From the NCBI RefSeq assembly GCF_005577435.1, contig NZ_CP040396.1, positions 323,501 through 387,500 on the forward strand: a stretch of 64,000 nucleotides of DNA. Direction: 5' to 3'. The notes below the pieces were generated by a model. The model made no database searches. It had not been told where the DNA came from and saw only the letters and a program-made list of their open reading frames with translations. Numbering within the stretch: position 1 is the stretch's first letter; each line of letters opens with the position of its first letter. This document shows positions 1 to 8,881 of this stretch, in pieces. The position numbers and the translations under genes are program-made. Source of the DNA: Paenibacillus algicola (GTDB taxonomy: Bacteria; Bacillota; Bacilli; Paenibacillales; Paenibacillaceae).

Positions 1-531
1 CCCATCTGACCAGCCCAGTGTAAGCATTCGAAAACCTTTGTAGTAACAGCCGCTCGCATGGTCCTTACATCTGGAAAGCAATGCAACCGCCTTGCTGCGA
101 TTACGTTCAAACATAGAATCATCGACTATAATGACGGATACCCGATCGGCGCTATGATTTAAGAAACGATACACGGTGTCTTTCCAGGGAACGTTGCTCC
201 CATACCGCTTTCCAGCAAACGAAACCAGTTTTTGTGATGAAACAAGAGAACAAAAACGAGCTGAAATAAATTCTTCTTAAAGCCCGCTGTTTTCAAGTGC
301 TGCACCACTTTTAGTTCTTTAAATGCCGATTTAATTTCATTTTCATTTAGGAAGTTGATTCTGTTGGACGTTTTGCTCTATCATTTAGAGGACACCTCTT
401 CTGTATGGTAGTGATTGTTCGACACTCTCACTTTACCAAATGAAGTGGTGTTTTTCTATTTCGTAACTATATACGCGATTTCTCCAGTTACATCATGCAT
501 TTGAGTCGATTTTCGCTCTGCGAAAGTTGAG
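1..531 (-). mobile_element. IS4-type transposase remnant, copy A
   Basis: This stretch is nearly identical to positions 29795-30136 over its first 230 bases and again at its right end. Read on the minus strand it encodes transposase pieces (HHKNWFRLLESG, the IDDSMFERNRSK-like block), but the frame is broken near 178-184, where one T of a run is missing relative to the second copy. The right end (about 518-531) reads CTCAACTTTCGCAG on the minus strand, close to the left end of copy B. The window start cuts the other end. It is not functional. It shares with copy B the loss of roughly 30 codons between FLNH and the VSVFI region, so the two copies descend from one deleted ancestor. Confidence 0.8.
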
Positions 532-761
532 TTAAATGAAATCGCCGATAATGATATTTATTTGAAGCACACTATCAAACAATTATCAAATAAAGCAGGG
601 ATTCTCATTGAATGCAACCGACATCGGATGTTGGGCTTATAGTCAAGCACTGAATTTGAGGTTGAGCCATAATTCATGGAAATATTTAAACAGTAGTTAT
701 ATAATTAATACAGTATCAACCAATTAATACATAATAGTAGGAATTGGGGAGGGATTATTTT
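532..761. other. AT-rich gap upstream of a secreted-protein gene
   Basis: I see no gene here. The stretch leads from the IS4-type end to the ribosome binding site (GGGGAGG at 746-752) of the next gene. No promoter can be named with confidence. Confidence 0.4.
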
Positions 762-1277
762 ATGAAGAAAAGAAATGCTTTTGTTGCGACATTATTTTTA
801 GCACTGGCAACAACAGGAGTAACTGCTTTTGCTTCATTAAGTACAACTCAGGAGAATGTAAGTCCTGAATCTAGGGTAAAAGAAAGTCTTCCAATTAATA
901 ATCCTTTTGTAGAGGATCAATTGATAAGCCCATTGGTTATTGATACAAGTAACCCTATTGGCGATAAAGTATCGGGAGGCGCAACTGTACAAAAATACTT
1001 TACTGTAAATGCTGGATTTGGTCATATTAAAATTTTTATGAAAAACTATAGCAGTAAACCAGTGACCGTTAGCTTAACACATAATTATACTAAGAGAATA
1101 TATTTCTCTAGAGTGATGGAAGGAAATAGTTTCTTAACATGGAAAGATTTTGAGGAAGGTTACGAACAAGGGATGATTGGTGGAGACTATACACTTCAAT
1201 GGAGCGGTGGCGGTTATAATGTTAATGGTGAATTCTATGGGAAAACTGGTTCGGCCATTTCGGATGTTAGAGATTGA
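762..1277 (+). CDS. Small secreted protein of unknown function
   Basis: The product is about 171 residues with an N-terminal signal peptide: a KKR start, a hydrophobic core rich in A, L and T, and a cleavage region near TAFAS. The mature part is Ser/Thr- and Gly-rich, contains one NYTK-type segment and ends shortly after a GGGYNVNGEFYG block, suggesting a small beta-rich extracellular domain. An in-frame TTG lies 18 bases upstream, but the ATG at 762 has GGGGAGG at proper spacing and is preferred. A hairpin terminator follows directly, so the gene is probably monocistronic. I do not recognise the family. Its neighbours are transposase relics, so it sits in a turnover zone. Confidence 0.7.
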   Translation: MKKRNAFVATLFLALATTGVTAFASLSTTQENVSPESRVKESLPINNPFVEDQLISPLVIDTSNPIGDKVSGGATVQKYFTVNAGFGHIKIFMKNYSSKPVTVSLTHNYTKRIYFSRVMEGNSFLTWKDFEEGYEQGMIGGDYTLQWSGGGYNVNGEFYGKTGSAISDVRD

Positions 1278-1295
1278 TTCAATTTTTGTTGCTCA

Positions 1296-1325
1296 AAAAG
1301 CTCCCGATTACCGGGGGCTTTTTTG
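1296..1325 (+). terminator. Rho-independent terminator
   Basis: AAGCTCCCG pairs with CGGGGGCTT (G-U pairs allowed) and is followed by six T. It ends the secreted-protein gene at 762. Confidence 0.8.
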
Positions 1326-1564
1326 CCTAATCATCAAATGATTTGTGAATAGAGTGAACCATAAAGACTATGTATAACCAAGTCTGTTTATCAACCAGAA
1401 TATGTTAATTAAATTAATTTTTACTCGAAAGCAATCAGACGATGTATGCGGTATCGTCCATTCAGCCGGTAGTCTATCCAGAAGCAGCAAATGAGCTAAT
1501 CGAACAAAAGAAAGAATAGCATGACGAGGTAACCCTTCATTAACCTAATAAAGTCGGGGTTTTT

Positions 1565-2085
1565 CAAAGATTCGCATACAGGGCCATCATGCCTTGCGCC
1601 AATCGTTTTCGTGACGCCAAGTGCTATCCATTTTGAGCCCGTAGGGCGACATGCAGTTTAACCGCAGCCCGTTCTCCGTGGTAGGGAGCCCAAGGCAAGC
1701 GAGTTATTCCGACGGTCATCGCAGTAGAATCGATCAGCAGCAATTCTTTCGGAAAAGTCAGCTTTCCACGGGTTTCAAGATTACATTTGCGGACAAGCAG
1801 TTGAAACAGTTCTTTACATACAGCAAACGGCACATCTGCTGCATTACCGGAAAAACAGGAATAGTAGTGAACTTGAGACAAGCCGCTACAAGCGGCATGA
1901 TCCGCACCGAAACGGTACCCTGACCATTTTTCACTGGCTGCAGCACACCAATACTCAAATAAAATGATGGACCGTGAATTTTCGCGCCTTATCTAGGTAG
2001 CCCTCCGTTTGGACGATGGATTCGACTTCATCGGGCGTAAGAACAATTTGTAGGATGGGGAGAATCGTGTTGGTATTTTTCATGG
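1565..2085 (-). pseudogene. Degenerate IS4-family transposase
   Basis: The minus strand carries broken pieces of one transposase. A start region at 2085 opens with MKNTNTILPILQIVL and stops after about 42 codons. A middle piece in another frame follows. A third piece (1624-1881) contains LLIDSTAMTVG and LPWAPYHGERA, the conserved IS4 DDE block with its first catalytic Asp and following HGERAxVKLH segment. At the 3' side GMMALYAN is a decayed version of the usual HDGPVCE motif. At least two frameshifts or stops separate the pieces, so it is inactive. Its sequence differs from the IS4-type element at 1-531, so a second insertion sequence once entered this region. Confidence 0.8.
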
Positions 2086-2318
2086 AGTCGTCACCTTCCG
2101 ATTCGTTTGTAGGGGTACGAACATTTTACCGGTTTGACGACTCTGATTAAGTGGTTAATCAACAGGCCTATTCTTCTATAAAAGCTTCAATTCGGTTGAT
2201 TAACGAGTTGCTACTGCTATAGACTTCTTTAAACTCCTCAGATTCAACATTACGGAAAAGTCTTACTATTCCGGGTCTAATCATGTTTGACATAACAATT
2301 TAAAGGGAGTTGTTGTGA

Positions 2319-2690
2319 ATGAAGAATAAGTTATTTACTTTACTAATCGTGTTTTTTTTAATAATGAATATAGGATGTTCAAGACAAACAGAAATTAATT
2401 CCTCATTAGACATTTCTCTGTTAAATTATAACAATATCAAAAAAGGAGATCATTATTATTTGGAGTATGAAATAAACATAACTAATAATGCTGATGCAGC
2501 GATATATATTGAATCAGTTAAGCCTCTAATCAATAACATAAATGAGGATTTAACGAATCAAGTAAATAAAGAAGTAAAACCAAAAGACTCTATAAAAATT
2601 GAAAGCTCTGTTCTCTTACCATCAGATAAAAAATTTGAAATTACAAAAATCGTCATAAAAAATTCCCAGGAATTTATATTTAAAAAGTAG
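2319..2690 (+). CDS. Small lipoprotein, unknown function
   Basis: The 123-residue product begins MKNKLF, has a hydrophobic stretch and a lipobox-like MNIGC with Cys near residue 20, so it is probably a membrane-attached lipoprotein outside the cell. The remainder is rich in Asn, Ile and Lys and looks like a small beta-sandwich, similar in outline to DUF4352-type or FxLYD-type lipoproteins, but no family motif is certain. The start has AAAGGGAG at 2301-2308. Base composition is very AT-rich compared with the core genes of the window, consistent with acquired DNA. It has no operon partner. Confidence 0.75.
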   Translation: MKNKLFTLLIVFFLIMNIGCSRQTEINSSLDISLLNYNNIKKGDHYYLEYEINITNNADAAIYIESVKPLINNINEDLTNQVNKEVKPKDSIKIESSVLLPSDKKFEITKIVIKNSQEFIFKK

Positions 2691-2858
2691 GCTTTGGTGA
2701 TACGTAACAAGGACATATTGATCTGATAATCTTCAATGATGTACAGGGAATTTAATATAAAAGAAACAGTGTTAAGCTATTTGATTATTTGAATTGGAGG
2801 CAGAGTGAGCTAGTAGCTGCAATTAAAGACTTTTTAAGTGCTGAAGAGATGGATAATT

Positions 2859-3269
2859 TTAAATTAAATCTCTATAATTTCTAGTCGCTCTTAACTTTAA
2901 TTTGTCCACATTTCCTTTAAGAGCAAGAACATGCATTTTTCGATGACAATTTGGGCAAAGTGCAGCCGTGTTTTCTAAAATGTCAGGTCCATTATTAGAT
3001 CGCCAAACTATGTGATGAGATTCAAGGAACGGATGTCCATGAGAATCACTAAAAGGAGCGGGTTGGTCGCACAATTGGCAGATACCATTCGCAACTAATT
3101 TGGTAACAACACTTACCGCGTCATTTCTGCTATAGGACTTGGATTTAGAAGTTATAACTCGATCTACTTTATTGTTTAGTGCTTTCATTAGTATGCTTTC
3201 AAAAGGCAACAATTTGAGGAGTGATTCCGCTTGGTTATCGGAAGGTTCTTTCTCGAAAATTTCTGGCAT
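2859..3269 (-). CDS. HNH endonuclease domain protein, possibly 5'-truncated
   Basis: The 136-residue protein ends in an HNH nuclease domain: a zinc-binding CQLC, then the catalytic SHHIVW, then an Asn in ENTAALC and the second zinc knuckle CPNCHRKMH. Such domains cut DNA and occur in restriction enzymes of the McrA type and in mobile elements. The first 60 residues are charged and lack a recognisable domain. The apparent ATG has AAGGAG only about one base upstream, which is too close, and an in-frame stop lies eight codons before it. The N-terminus may therefore be lost or the true start moved. No methylase partner is nearby, so it is an orphan nuclease or a remnant. Confidence 0.7.
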   Translation of the reverse strand: MPEIFEKEPSDNQAESLLKLLPFESILMKALNNKVDRVITSKSKSYSRNDAVSVVTKLVANGICQLCDQPAPFSDSHGHPFLESHHIVWRSNNGPDILENTAALCPNCHRKMHVLALKGNVDKLKLRATRNYRDLI

Positions 3270-3419
3270 TCTCCTTAATACCGATAATGACTATTTTAAT
3301 GAGACATCAGTTCCTATCACCTTTCATGGAAGTTATTTGAAGTGAAATAATTTACTCCTCAATTAAAAACGTATTTTTCGTTGAATGGTGAAATTTATCT
3401 AGACAAGGTGGTTGGAGAA

Positions 3420-3656
3420 TTGTTTATTAAGCCCTCTTACTTTTGGAACATAGTGTTACGTATCATAGCTTTTGCTGCGGGTATAGCTAACCCGTATTTC
3501 AATACCCCATTTAAAATTATTGTATTTATTTTGGTTTGTATCGCAGGTATTCTGGATTCGAATCCAGGAGGGCGTTGGCCAAAATGGGTTACATCCCCTG
3601 TCGCTTTTATTATAGGTTTGTTAATTAGCTATCTTCTATATTCATTGTTTCAGTAA
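3420..3656 (+). CDS. Small two-helix membrane protein
   Basis: A protein of about 78 residues with two strong hydrophobic segments separated by a loop containing DSNPGGRWPKW. I place the start at the TTG at 3420, which has AAGGTGG eight bases upstream; an in-frame TTG at 3381 has no ribosome binding site. It is probably an integral membrane protein with short ends. I do not recognise the family and there is no operon context. It is transcribed away from the HNH gene on the other strand. Confidence 0.5.
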   Translation: MFIKPSYFWNIVLRIIAFAAGIANPYFNTPFKIIVFILVCIAGILDSNPGGRWPKWVTSPVAFIIGLLISYLLYSLFQ

Positions 3657-3903
3657 TTCGGTTCACTCTTAATGATAGTGCACTGCTTTCATGGTTCTTT
3701 ATTCACTATCTACCTCTTGCTTGAACACGATGGTGATCTGTACGGACCACTGAATAACTGATGAGTATACCGATCAATCTTAGCTAGATCGAGTTGTTGT
3801 TCATGCGTGAACATTTTGAGTATGATTCTGAGGGTTAGGTAAAGTTCATTCAACTAATAAATCCACAACGACGGGTACGATCTGAGCCGAAACAAGTCCG
3901 AAA

Positions 3904-4267
3904 ATGGTTCTAGTAATGTCAACATCTTTACTTGCTCTCTCCTTCGCACTAACTCCGATTTCCGCATTTGCAACCACTCAAAACCCGGTGGATAGAGCTG
4001 TAGTTCCAACTGAGTCTCAAGTAATTATTCCAAGCCAGGTTGATGACGGTTGATGACGGAACTGATGAGACAATGGGTGTAAAGAAATCAGTTTTTGCGT
4101 ATGCTCTTAAATATGGTGGCGAACTCCTGGAAGAGCTATTGGAATATTTGGGTAAAAAAGAGTATGCTGATTATGTAAAGGAAAACCGTTTATCTATTGC
4201 GAACTTCTTAGAGGAAACTGAACTGGTAGTTGATTTTTACGTTTATCGCATTTTAATTAATTTATAA
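3904..4267 (+). pseudogene. Secreted peptide gene split by a 10-bp tandem duplication
   Basis: Two reading frames join into one plausible secreted protein. The first (from ATG 3904) encodes a signal peptide ending ALTPISAFA and about 20 further residues, then meets TGA at 4051-4053. The second frame continues with DGTDETMGVKKSVFAYALKY and an amphipathic, helix-rich tail that ends FYVYRILINL at 4267. The direct duplication of GGTTGATGAC at 4038-4057 causes the shift; removing one unit restores a single frame of about 117 codons. The start region lacks a clear ribosome binding site, and a basic stretch (KQVRK) just upstream lies in another frame, so a second lesion is possible. The DUF1878-type gene follows 14 bases later, as if co-transcribed. 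Confidence 0.65.
4038..4057 (+). repeat. Perfect 10-bp tandem duplication
   Basis: GGTTGATGAC occurs twice in direct succession inside the secreted peptide gene. The length is not a multiple of three, so copy number decides whether the frame is open. Confidence 0.9.
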
Positions 4268-4281
4268 GGTGTGGGAATGGA

Positions 4282-4707
4282 ATGAGTGTAGATGAACAAC
4301 TTGAGCTTTTGAAGTATCAAATCAAGCTCATTAGAACGATGGTTGCCTCGGATGAACATCCATATTTCATGTTCCTACTTGATCATGATTTTTCTGAAAG
4401 ACAAACCCGATCTTTGAATGACATATTGTACATATTCAACCGCCGATTAGGTGAACTGTCCACGATCAATGATGAGAAGATGGAACTTTTTCATAATGAA
4501 AAAATAGAGGAGATTAAGGAGCGTAATAAATTCTTTTCTGTTTCTGATGATTTCTTATTGAGTGAATCTCCACCAACATATGAAGAATTCGTATTTCTCA
4601 TGGAATTGATTGCTCCGGCCGATGTTAATCCGTCATATCTTTTAAGATCTCTTCAAATGCAGAACATGTATGTGAAACTTTGTGAATATTTACTGAGTCA
4701 AAAATAA
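4282..4707 (+). CDS. DUF1878-like (YhaI-type) cytosolic protein
   Basis: The 141-residue protein has no signal or membrane segment. Its first half (LEYYQ-like LELLKYQIKLIRTMV, then HPYFMFLLDHDFSE) and its acidic helical character resemble the Bacillus DUF1878/YhaI family, whose function is unknown. It begins 14 bases after the broken secreted-peptide gene and is followed by a terminator, so the two form a small operon. Pairing of a secreted peptide with a small cytosolic helical protein is compatible with a toxin and immunity or chaperone role, but this is inference only. Start ATG 4282 is preceded by a G-rich GTGGGAATGG site. Confidence 0.65.
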   Translation: MSVDEQLELLKYQIKLIRTMVASDEHPYFMFLLDHDFSERQTRSLNDILYIFNRRLGELSTINDEKMELFHNEKIEEIKERNKFFSVSDDFLLSESPPTYEEFVFLMELIAPADVNPSYLLRSLQMQNMYVKLCEYLLSQK

Positions 4708-4710
4708 ACA

Positions 4711-4748
4711 AAGAGGACTCTGTCGATTAACTCGATAGGATCTTTTTT
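4711..4748 (+). terminator. Rho-independent terminator
   Basis: A long stem with a TCGA/TCGA core around loop TTAAC and several G-U pairs, followed by eight T. It ends the operon with the DUF1878-like gene. Confidence 0.7.
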
Positions 4749-4825
4749 TTGTTAAATAAAAGAATATATGTTCGCATATAATGATAAAAAAGCAAACAAG
4801 GGTTCTGTTATTTGGAGGGATGAAC

Positions 4826-4930
4826 ATGCCAGTTAAAGGGGTGTTTAGATTGAATAGTATAGTGAAAATATGGATTTCCTTTACTGTGGTGCTCTCGATT
4901 TTGGGTATCACTATGTTCTGGCCAAGGTAA
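4826..4930 (+). CDS. Putative 34-residue membrane peptide
   Basis: A short frame opens with MPVKGVFRLN, carries one hydrophobic helix (WISFTVVLSILGITMFW) and ends with PR. GGAGG lies at 4814-4818, seven bases before the ATG. A second in-frame ATG at 4820 is too close to that site. The ribosome binding site and the clean basic-then-hydrophobic pattern argue that it is translated. Function is unknown. A chance frame cannot be excluded. Confidence 0.4.
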   Translation: MPVKGVFRLNSIVKIWISFTVVLSILGITMFWPR

Positions 4931-5170
4931 GTTGATAATGAATTCCCTTTATTTTCTGATTGTGATCAACGCAATATTGTATTGCGTTTCATTTTAAACG
5001 ATGAGATTAATCTCTATTTCCTTGGCATCCTTGATTGGTTTGATTCATTACTGTATTTCATATGGGCTGTTATTTACACGCAGCAAAAGGTAGGACGTGC
5101 AGTAATACAGGATTTGCAGATGTTTTTCCATATTTATTCCCAACGGAGGTACAACACAATAACCTATAGA
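4931..5170. other. Gap without convincing gene
   Basis: A 63-codon frame (4982-5173) lies here but has no ribosome binding site and no recognisable content. I treat the stretch as non-coding up to the hairpin at 5171. Confidence 0.4.
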
Positions 5171-5216
5171 TAGAAGATGTATAACCCAATAAAGGGGTGC
5201 AGACATCTTCTTTTTT
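5171..5216 (+). terminator. Terminator hairpin
   Basis: AGAAGATGT pairs with ACATCTTCT around an inner CCC/GGG pair, followed by a T-rich run. It isolates the amidase region from upstream transcription. Confidence 0.65.
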
Positions 5217-5430
5217 GTTTGACTTTATCGACCACTTGAAAATGTCAAGTTCTTCAGTGGCGCAATCAAGTTCGACATTATGATGTCATATACGTGTGAT
5301 ATATTTTCTTAGATTAAATTAAAATAGTCATTGAAATTAGAGTGATTTAACTTTATAATCCCCTTTAAGTCATGTTATCTGACACTAAACAAATAATTAA
5401 AGGGGGATAGTACGCAAAATTCAACTTATG

Positions 5431-5447
5431 TGTAATATTACATTACA
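5431..5447 (+). promoter_or_regulatory. GlnR/TnrA-type nitrogen box
   Basis: TGTAATATTACATTACA matches the Bacillus GlnR/TnrA consensus TGTNA-N7-TNACA exactly. Its centre (5439) lies about 49 bases before a plausible start point if TATTAA at 5476-5481 is the -10, the usual spacing for TnrA activation. The downstream gene is an amidase, an ammonia-releasing class, so nitrogen control is sensible. The match is seen; control is inferred. Confidence 0.55.
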
Positions 5448-5525
5448 TAAATTTCGCGTAATACCTCGCTATATCTATTAATCCGTGATCAGGAACTTAA
5501 ATACTCTCAAGAGGATGGTGCGAAG

Positions 5526-8500
5526 TTGAAAAAAACTCTTTTTAAGAACAAGCTTTATATGACAGCAGCTCTCTCACTCTCACTTTCACTTTCTATTTCC
5601 GCAATTTCAATGCCTTTGACTGCACAAGCGGCATCTGCGTCTGTTGTTGACGATAGCTGGGTTGTAAATTACACGAAGGCGCCAACTGGCCTGGACACTG
5701 GCAGTGTACGCAGCACAGATTCCCGGGCGCTGATGGGCTTTGGCGGAATTCGCATGCACGTCATTGGCTCCGACAATTTGCTGGATGGCGTGCTGCTTCG
5801 CGGATTTGGACTTACCTTTGATGGCGTAGACACATACTCAAGCACCAATGCCGTTACCATTGACGGCGTTGCCGTAAAGCGTGAAATCAAGCTGGATAAA
5901 AGTAATAACTCCGGGCGTTTCTTCGACACCTTCACAAACACAACCAATAAAACTATTTATGTGGAGGTCGCCTTTGGCGGTCAACTTGGCTACAATACGT
6001 CAACCAACCAAAGCGCAATCTCTACCACATCAAGTGGAGATGCAACGATCGACAACACCGACCACTGGGTGTCCTTCTATACTCCCTCCGACGGTGAAGG
6101 ATCGGCCAGCTTTAATGGACCTTCAGCCACAACGATTGGCACAGGCGGATTTGTGGGGAGCTTGAATCGCACAGGCAATTTCCTCCGCGATCCCTTCACC
6201 AACCCATTAGAACGGACAGGCGATGAAGCCAATCATTATGGACTAATTTATTCTTTGGAGCTTCCGCCTCAGCAAACTCGCTCACTGGCCCATTTCGTTG
6301 TAACAGGCCAATCCGAGGTATCCGCCGAGCTTGCTGCCGGTTCACAGGTCAAGCTGGTGCAGACTGTTGCAGAAGAGCTGTCCGAGCATCCTGACTTCAG
6401 CGATTTACCGACAGGCGCAGTATGCAGCCTCAGCAACTATGATCTCGACGCTCTGGTCACTGCCAGTGTCATCGACGCAGATTGCGACAACACAGATATA
6501 ACGCTGCCGGGCGCCGCAACTAATCCCGTCACTACACCCATTGTAAGTACAACCTCACTATACGATGTCACTGGTAAAACCATTACGGAATTGCTGGCTG
6601 ATATGGAATCTGGCAAAACGAACGCACAGCAAGTTACGAAGGCTTACATCGACCGTATTGCTGCGTATGACGAGGGACCGCTTGGTCTTAACTCGGTCAT
6701 TATGATTGCGCCGGATGCGATGCAGCAGGCAATAGAAGCCGACCTCGCTCGCGCCAATGGAGATACTCGTCCATTGCTGGGCATTCCTATTTTGGTTAAA
6801 GATATTATCGATACGAAGAACATGCCAACAACCGGCGGCTCAGATTTGTTCCGAGATTATCAGTCGCCTGAGGATGCATGGCAGGTTGCAAAGCTTCGTG
6901 AAGCAGGAGCTATTATTTTTGGCAAAGCAAATCTTGCCGAATTCGCCCGCGACGGCCACTTCAGCTTTAGCGCATTTGGACCGGTTTGGAACGCATTTGA
7001 TCCTTCAAGAAGCTCCATTGGCTCCAGCGGAGGATCGGCAGTCGCTGTGGCATCCAGCTTTGCGGCAGCAGCATTAGGCACGCAAACAGGCGACTCGCTG
7101 TGGGGACCCTCGGGAGCTGCCAGCCTGTTCAGTCTGCGTGGAACCGATGGCATGCAAAGCACGGCAGGCACAATGCCGCTTACCATTATTCAGGATTACA
7201 CGGGGATGATTGCCCGTTCCCTTCCCGATCTCGCCTTGCTGCTGGAAGCAACCGCGATTGGCAACCCGAACGATCCTTATGATGATGTATCCGACGGACA
7301 TCGTCCAACGGATTGGCAATCCTTCCTGCGTGAGGATGCGCTTGAAGGCAAGGTAATAGGCGTTCCGGCAGGAGCCTTTGATGACCCGTTTGGCACAAGT
7401 GGCACAAGCGACGCCATGCGCGCACAATTTGTTCACTTTGTTGAAGCAGGCGCAACCATTAAAGAAATTAGCGCCCCACCAAAAGCGCCAACTCGCGACT
7501 TTACCGGCGACACCCGTTATGAAGGCTGGAGTCAATGGATTGAGGCTCATCCAGACAATCCGTATACAGACCCTACCCAAATCATGAATCCAACCTCAAC
7601 CTATACAGGCGCAGGCGCAATGACGGAGGAAGCACTTCAGGCATTCGAGAACTACCGGGCCAACTACCGCGAGCTGCTGCACAACTGGATGGATGAAGAA
7701 GGCGTTGACGTTCTCCTCTTCCCTACAGAGCTGAGCGATATTCATCTCAACGATTCCATTCAGCCAAGCTTTGGCCGTCTTGATCCGCAGTCCTCTGCTT
7801 CCGGCGTACCTACTGTTATTTTCCCTGCCGGGGTCAACGATCATGATCAGCCAATAGGCTTTCAATTGCAGGGCAAAGCCTATTCGGATGGAGATTTGAT
7901 GGGATATGCCTACGCATACACAGCTCAATCCAACGGACATGTACAGTCCAGCCTGACGCCTTCGCTGACACCATTGCCAGAGCTGGCGGCATTTACAGAT
8001 ATTTCAAATCACTGGGCTGTGCAATATATTAGCGATCTTGTTGCTGACGGGGTTGTGAAGGGAACCTCTGTAACCGAGTTCTCGCCAAGCCAGGCTATGA
8101 CAAGAGGGATGTTCGTCACCCTGCTTGGCCGAATGAATCAAGTTAGCGATGAAGACGGAAGTACGTCATTTACCGATGTAAACAGCAGCGCCTATTATGC
8201 GCCTTATGTCAAATGGGCCGAGCAAGCTGGCATCGTAGCCGGATTTGCGGATGGGACGTTTGCGCCTGGTAAAATGATTAGCCGTCAAAACGCAGCCGTT
8301 ATGATTAATCGATATTTGTCTTATAAAGGAATTACAGTATCAGGTTCTCAAGAAGCCGTCGGCTTTGCCGATCATAGCGATATTGCAGCCTATGCGGCTG
8401 ACGCGGTTCAAACCGTACAGAAGCTAGGCATCATGAGCGGCATGCCCAATAATCGCTTTGCGCCAACGGGCAACATTCTCCGCAGCGAAACGGCCAAAAT

Positions 8501-8531
8501 TATATCTATCGTGCTAGATCTGGAGCAATAA
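5526..8531 (+). CDS. S-layer-anchored amidase-signature hydrolase
   Basis: The 1001-residue exported protein has a signal peptide (MKKTLFKNK, then a Leu/Ser-rich core ending LTAQA). Residues about 40-300 form a Gly/Thr-rich beta-type domain that I cannot name. Residues about 345-800 are an amidase-signature domain with Lys425 (GIPILVKD), cis-Ser500 (GSSGGS) and nucleophile Ser524 (QTGDSLWG). The 75- and 24-residue spacings equal those of known Ser-cisSer-Lys amidases. Three SLH repeats (from about residue 822) attach it to cell-wall polymer. It should hydrolyse amide bonds at the cell surface; the substrate is unknown. Start is TTG 5526 with AGAGGA upstream. A nitrogen box lies 79 bases upstream and a strong hairpin follows. 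Confidence 0.85.
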   Translation: MKKTLFKNKLYMTAALSLSLSLSISAISMPLTAQAASASVVDDSWVVNYTKAPTGLDTGSVRSTDSRALMGFGGIRMHVIGSDNLLDGVLLRGFGLTFDGVDTYSSTNAVTIDGVAVKREIKLDKSNNSGRFFDTFTNTTNKTIYVEVAFGGQLGYNTSTNQSAISTTSSGDATIDNTDHWVSFYTPSDGEGSASFNGPSATTIGTGGFVGSLNRTGNFLRDPFTNPLERTGDEANHYGLIYSLELPPQQTRSLAHFVVTGQSEVSAELAAGSQVKLVQTVAEELSEHPDFSDLPTGAVCSLSNYDLDALVTASVIDADCDNTDITLPGAATNPVTTPIVSTTSLYDVTGKTITELLADMESGKTNAQQVTKAYIDRIAAYDEGPLGLNSVIMIAPDAMQQAIEADLARANGDTRPLLGIPILVKDIIDTKNMPTTGGSDLFRDYQSPEDAWQVAKLREAGAIIFGKANLAEFARDGHFSFSAFGPVWNAFDPSRSSIGSSGGSAVAVASSFAAAALGTQTGDSLWGPSGAASLFSLRGTDGMQSTAGTMPLTIIQDYTGMIARSLPDLALLLEATAIGNPNDPYDDVSDGHRPTDWQSFLREDALEGKVIGVPAGAFDDPFGTSGTSDAMRAQFVHFVEAGATIKEISAPPKAPTRDFTGDTRYEGWSQWIEAHPDNPYTDPTQIMNPTSTYTGAGAMTEEALQAFENYRANYRELLHNWMDEEGVDVLLFPTELSDIHLNDSIQPSFGRLDPQSSASGVPTVIFPAGVNDHDQPIGFQLQGKAYSDGDLMGYAYAYTAQSNGHVQSSLTPSLTPLPELAAFTDISNHWAVQYISDLVADGVVKGTSVTEFSPSQAMTRGMFVTLLGRMNQVSDEDGSTSFTDVNSSAYYAPYVKWAEQAGIVAGFADGTFAPGKMISRQNAAVMINRYLSYKGITVSGSQEAVGFADHSDIAAYAADAVQTVQKLGIMSGMPNNRFAPTGNILRSETAKIISIVLDLEQ

Positions 8532-8560
8532 ATCTTCTCCCTGTCTTCACCTGCGGCAAA

Positions 8561-8598
8561 AAGCCGGAGAATGCCGATGTACCGGCATTCTCCGGCTT
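8561..8598 (+). terminator. Perfect 16-bp hairpin after the amidase gene
   Basis: AAGCCGGAGAATGCCG and its exact complement flank a six-base loop, followed by a short T-rich tail. Thirty bases past the stop codon. Confidence 0.8.
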
Positions 8599-8661
8599 TA
8601 TCCTTTGTCCTATGAGGCCGCCACGCTTAAAGCCTGTAGATTCGCTTTATTTTTCTGTCAG

Positions 8662-8718
8662 ACAAAAATCCGCAAGCCGTCCACTCCCTTCAGAGTGTCG
8701 TGCTTGCGGGTTTTTGTT
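8662..8718. terminator. Second, bidirectional-type hairpin
   Basis: ACAAAAATCCGCAAGC pairs with GCTTGCGGGTTTTTGT around a loop of about 24 bases. The A-tract before and T-tract after would allow termination in both directions. Confidence 0.65.
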
Positions 8719-8881
8719 CATTTCTTGATACATCGTGCATTCATGGAGCCCTTCCCCAACGACCTTCACTCAGTCGGGCATTGCGATGACTTCAAAACCA
8801 TTCAATAAAAAACGTTACTTCTTGCTACATAAATCTGTTATTAAGTAGAATAAGGAATTTTCAGGAGGGGGCGTTAAACAC

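Noticed and set aside
1442..1519. Short frame reading MYAVSSIQPVVYPEAANELI
   Set aside because: No clear ribosome binding site and only 25 codons; may be the tail of a lost gene but cannot be supported.
4982..5173. 63-codon open frame
   Set aside because: No ribosome binding site, no recognisable content, and it runs into a terminator hairpin.
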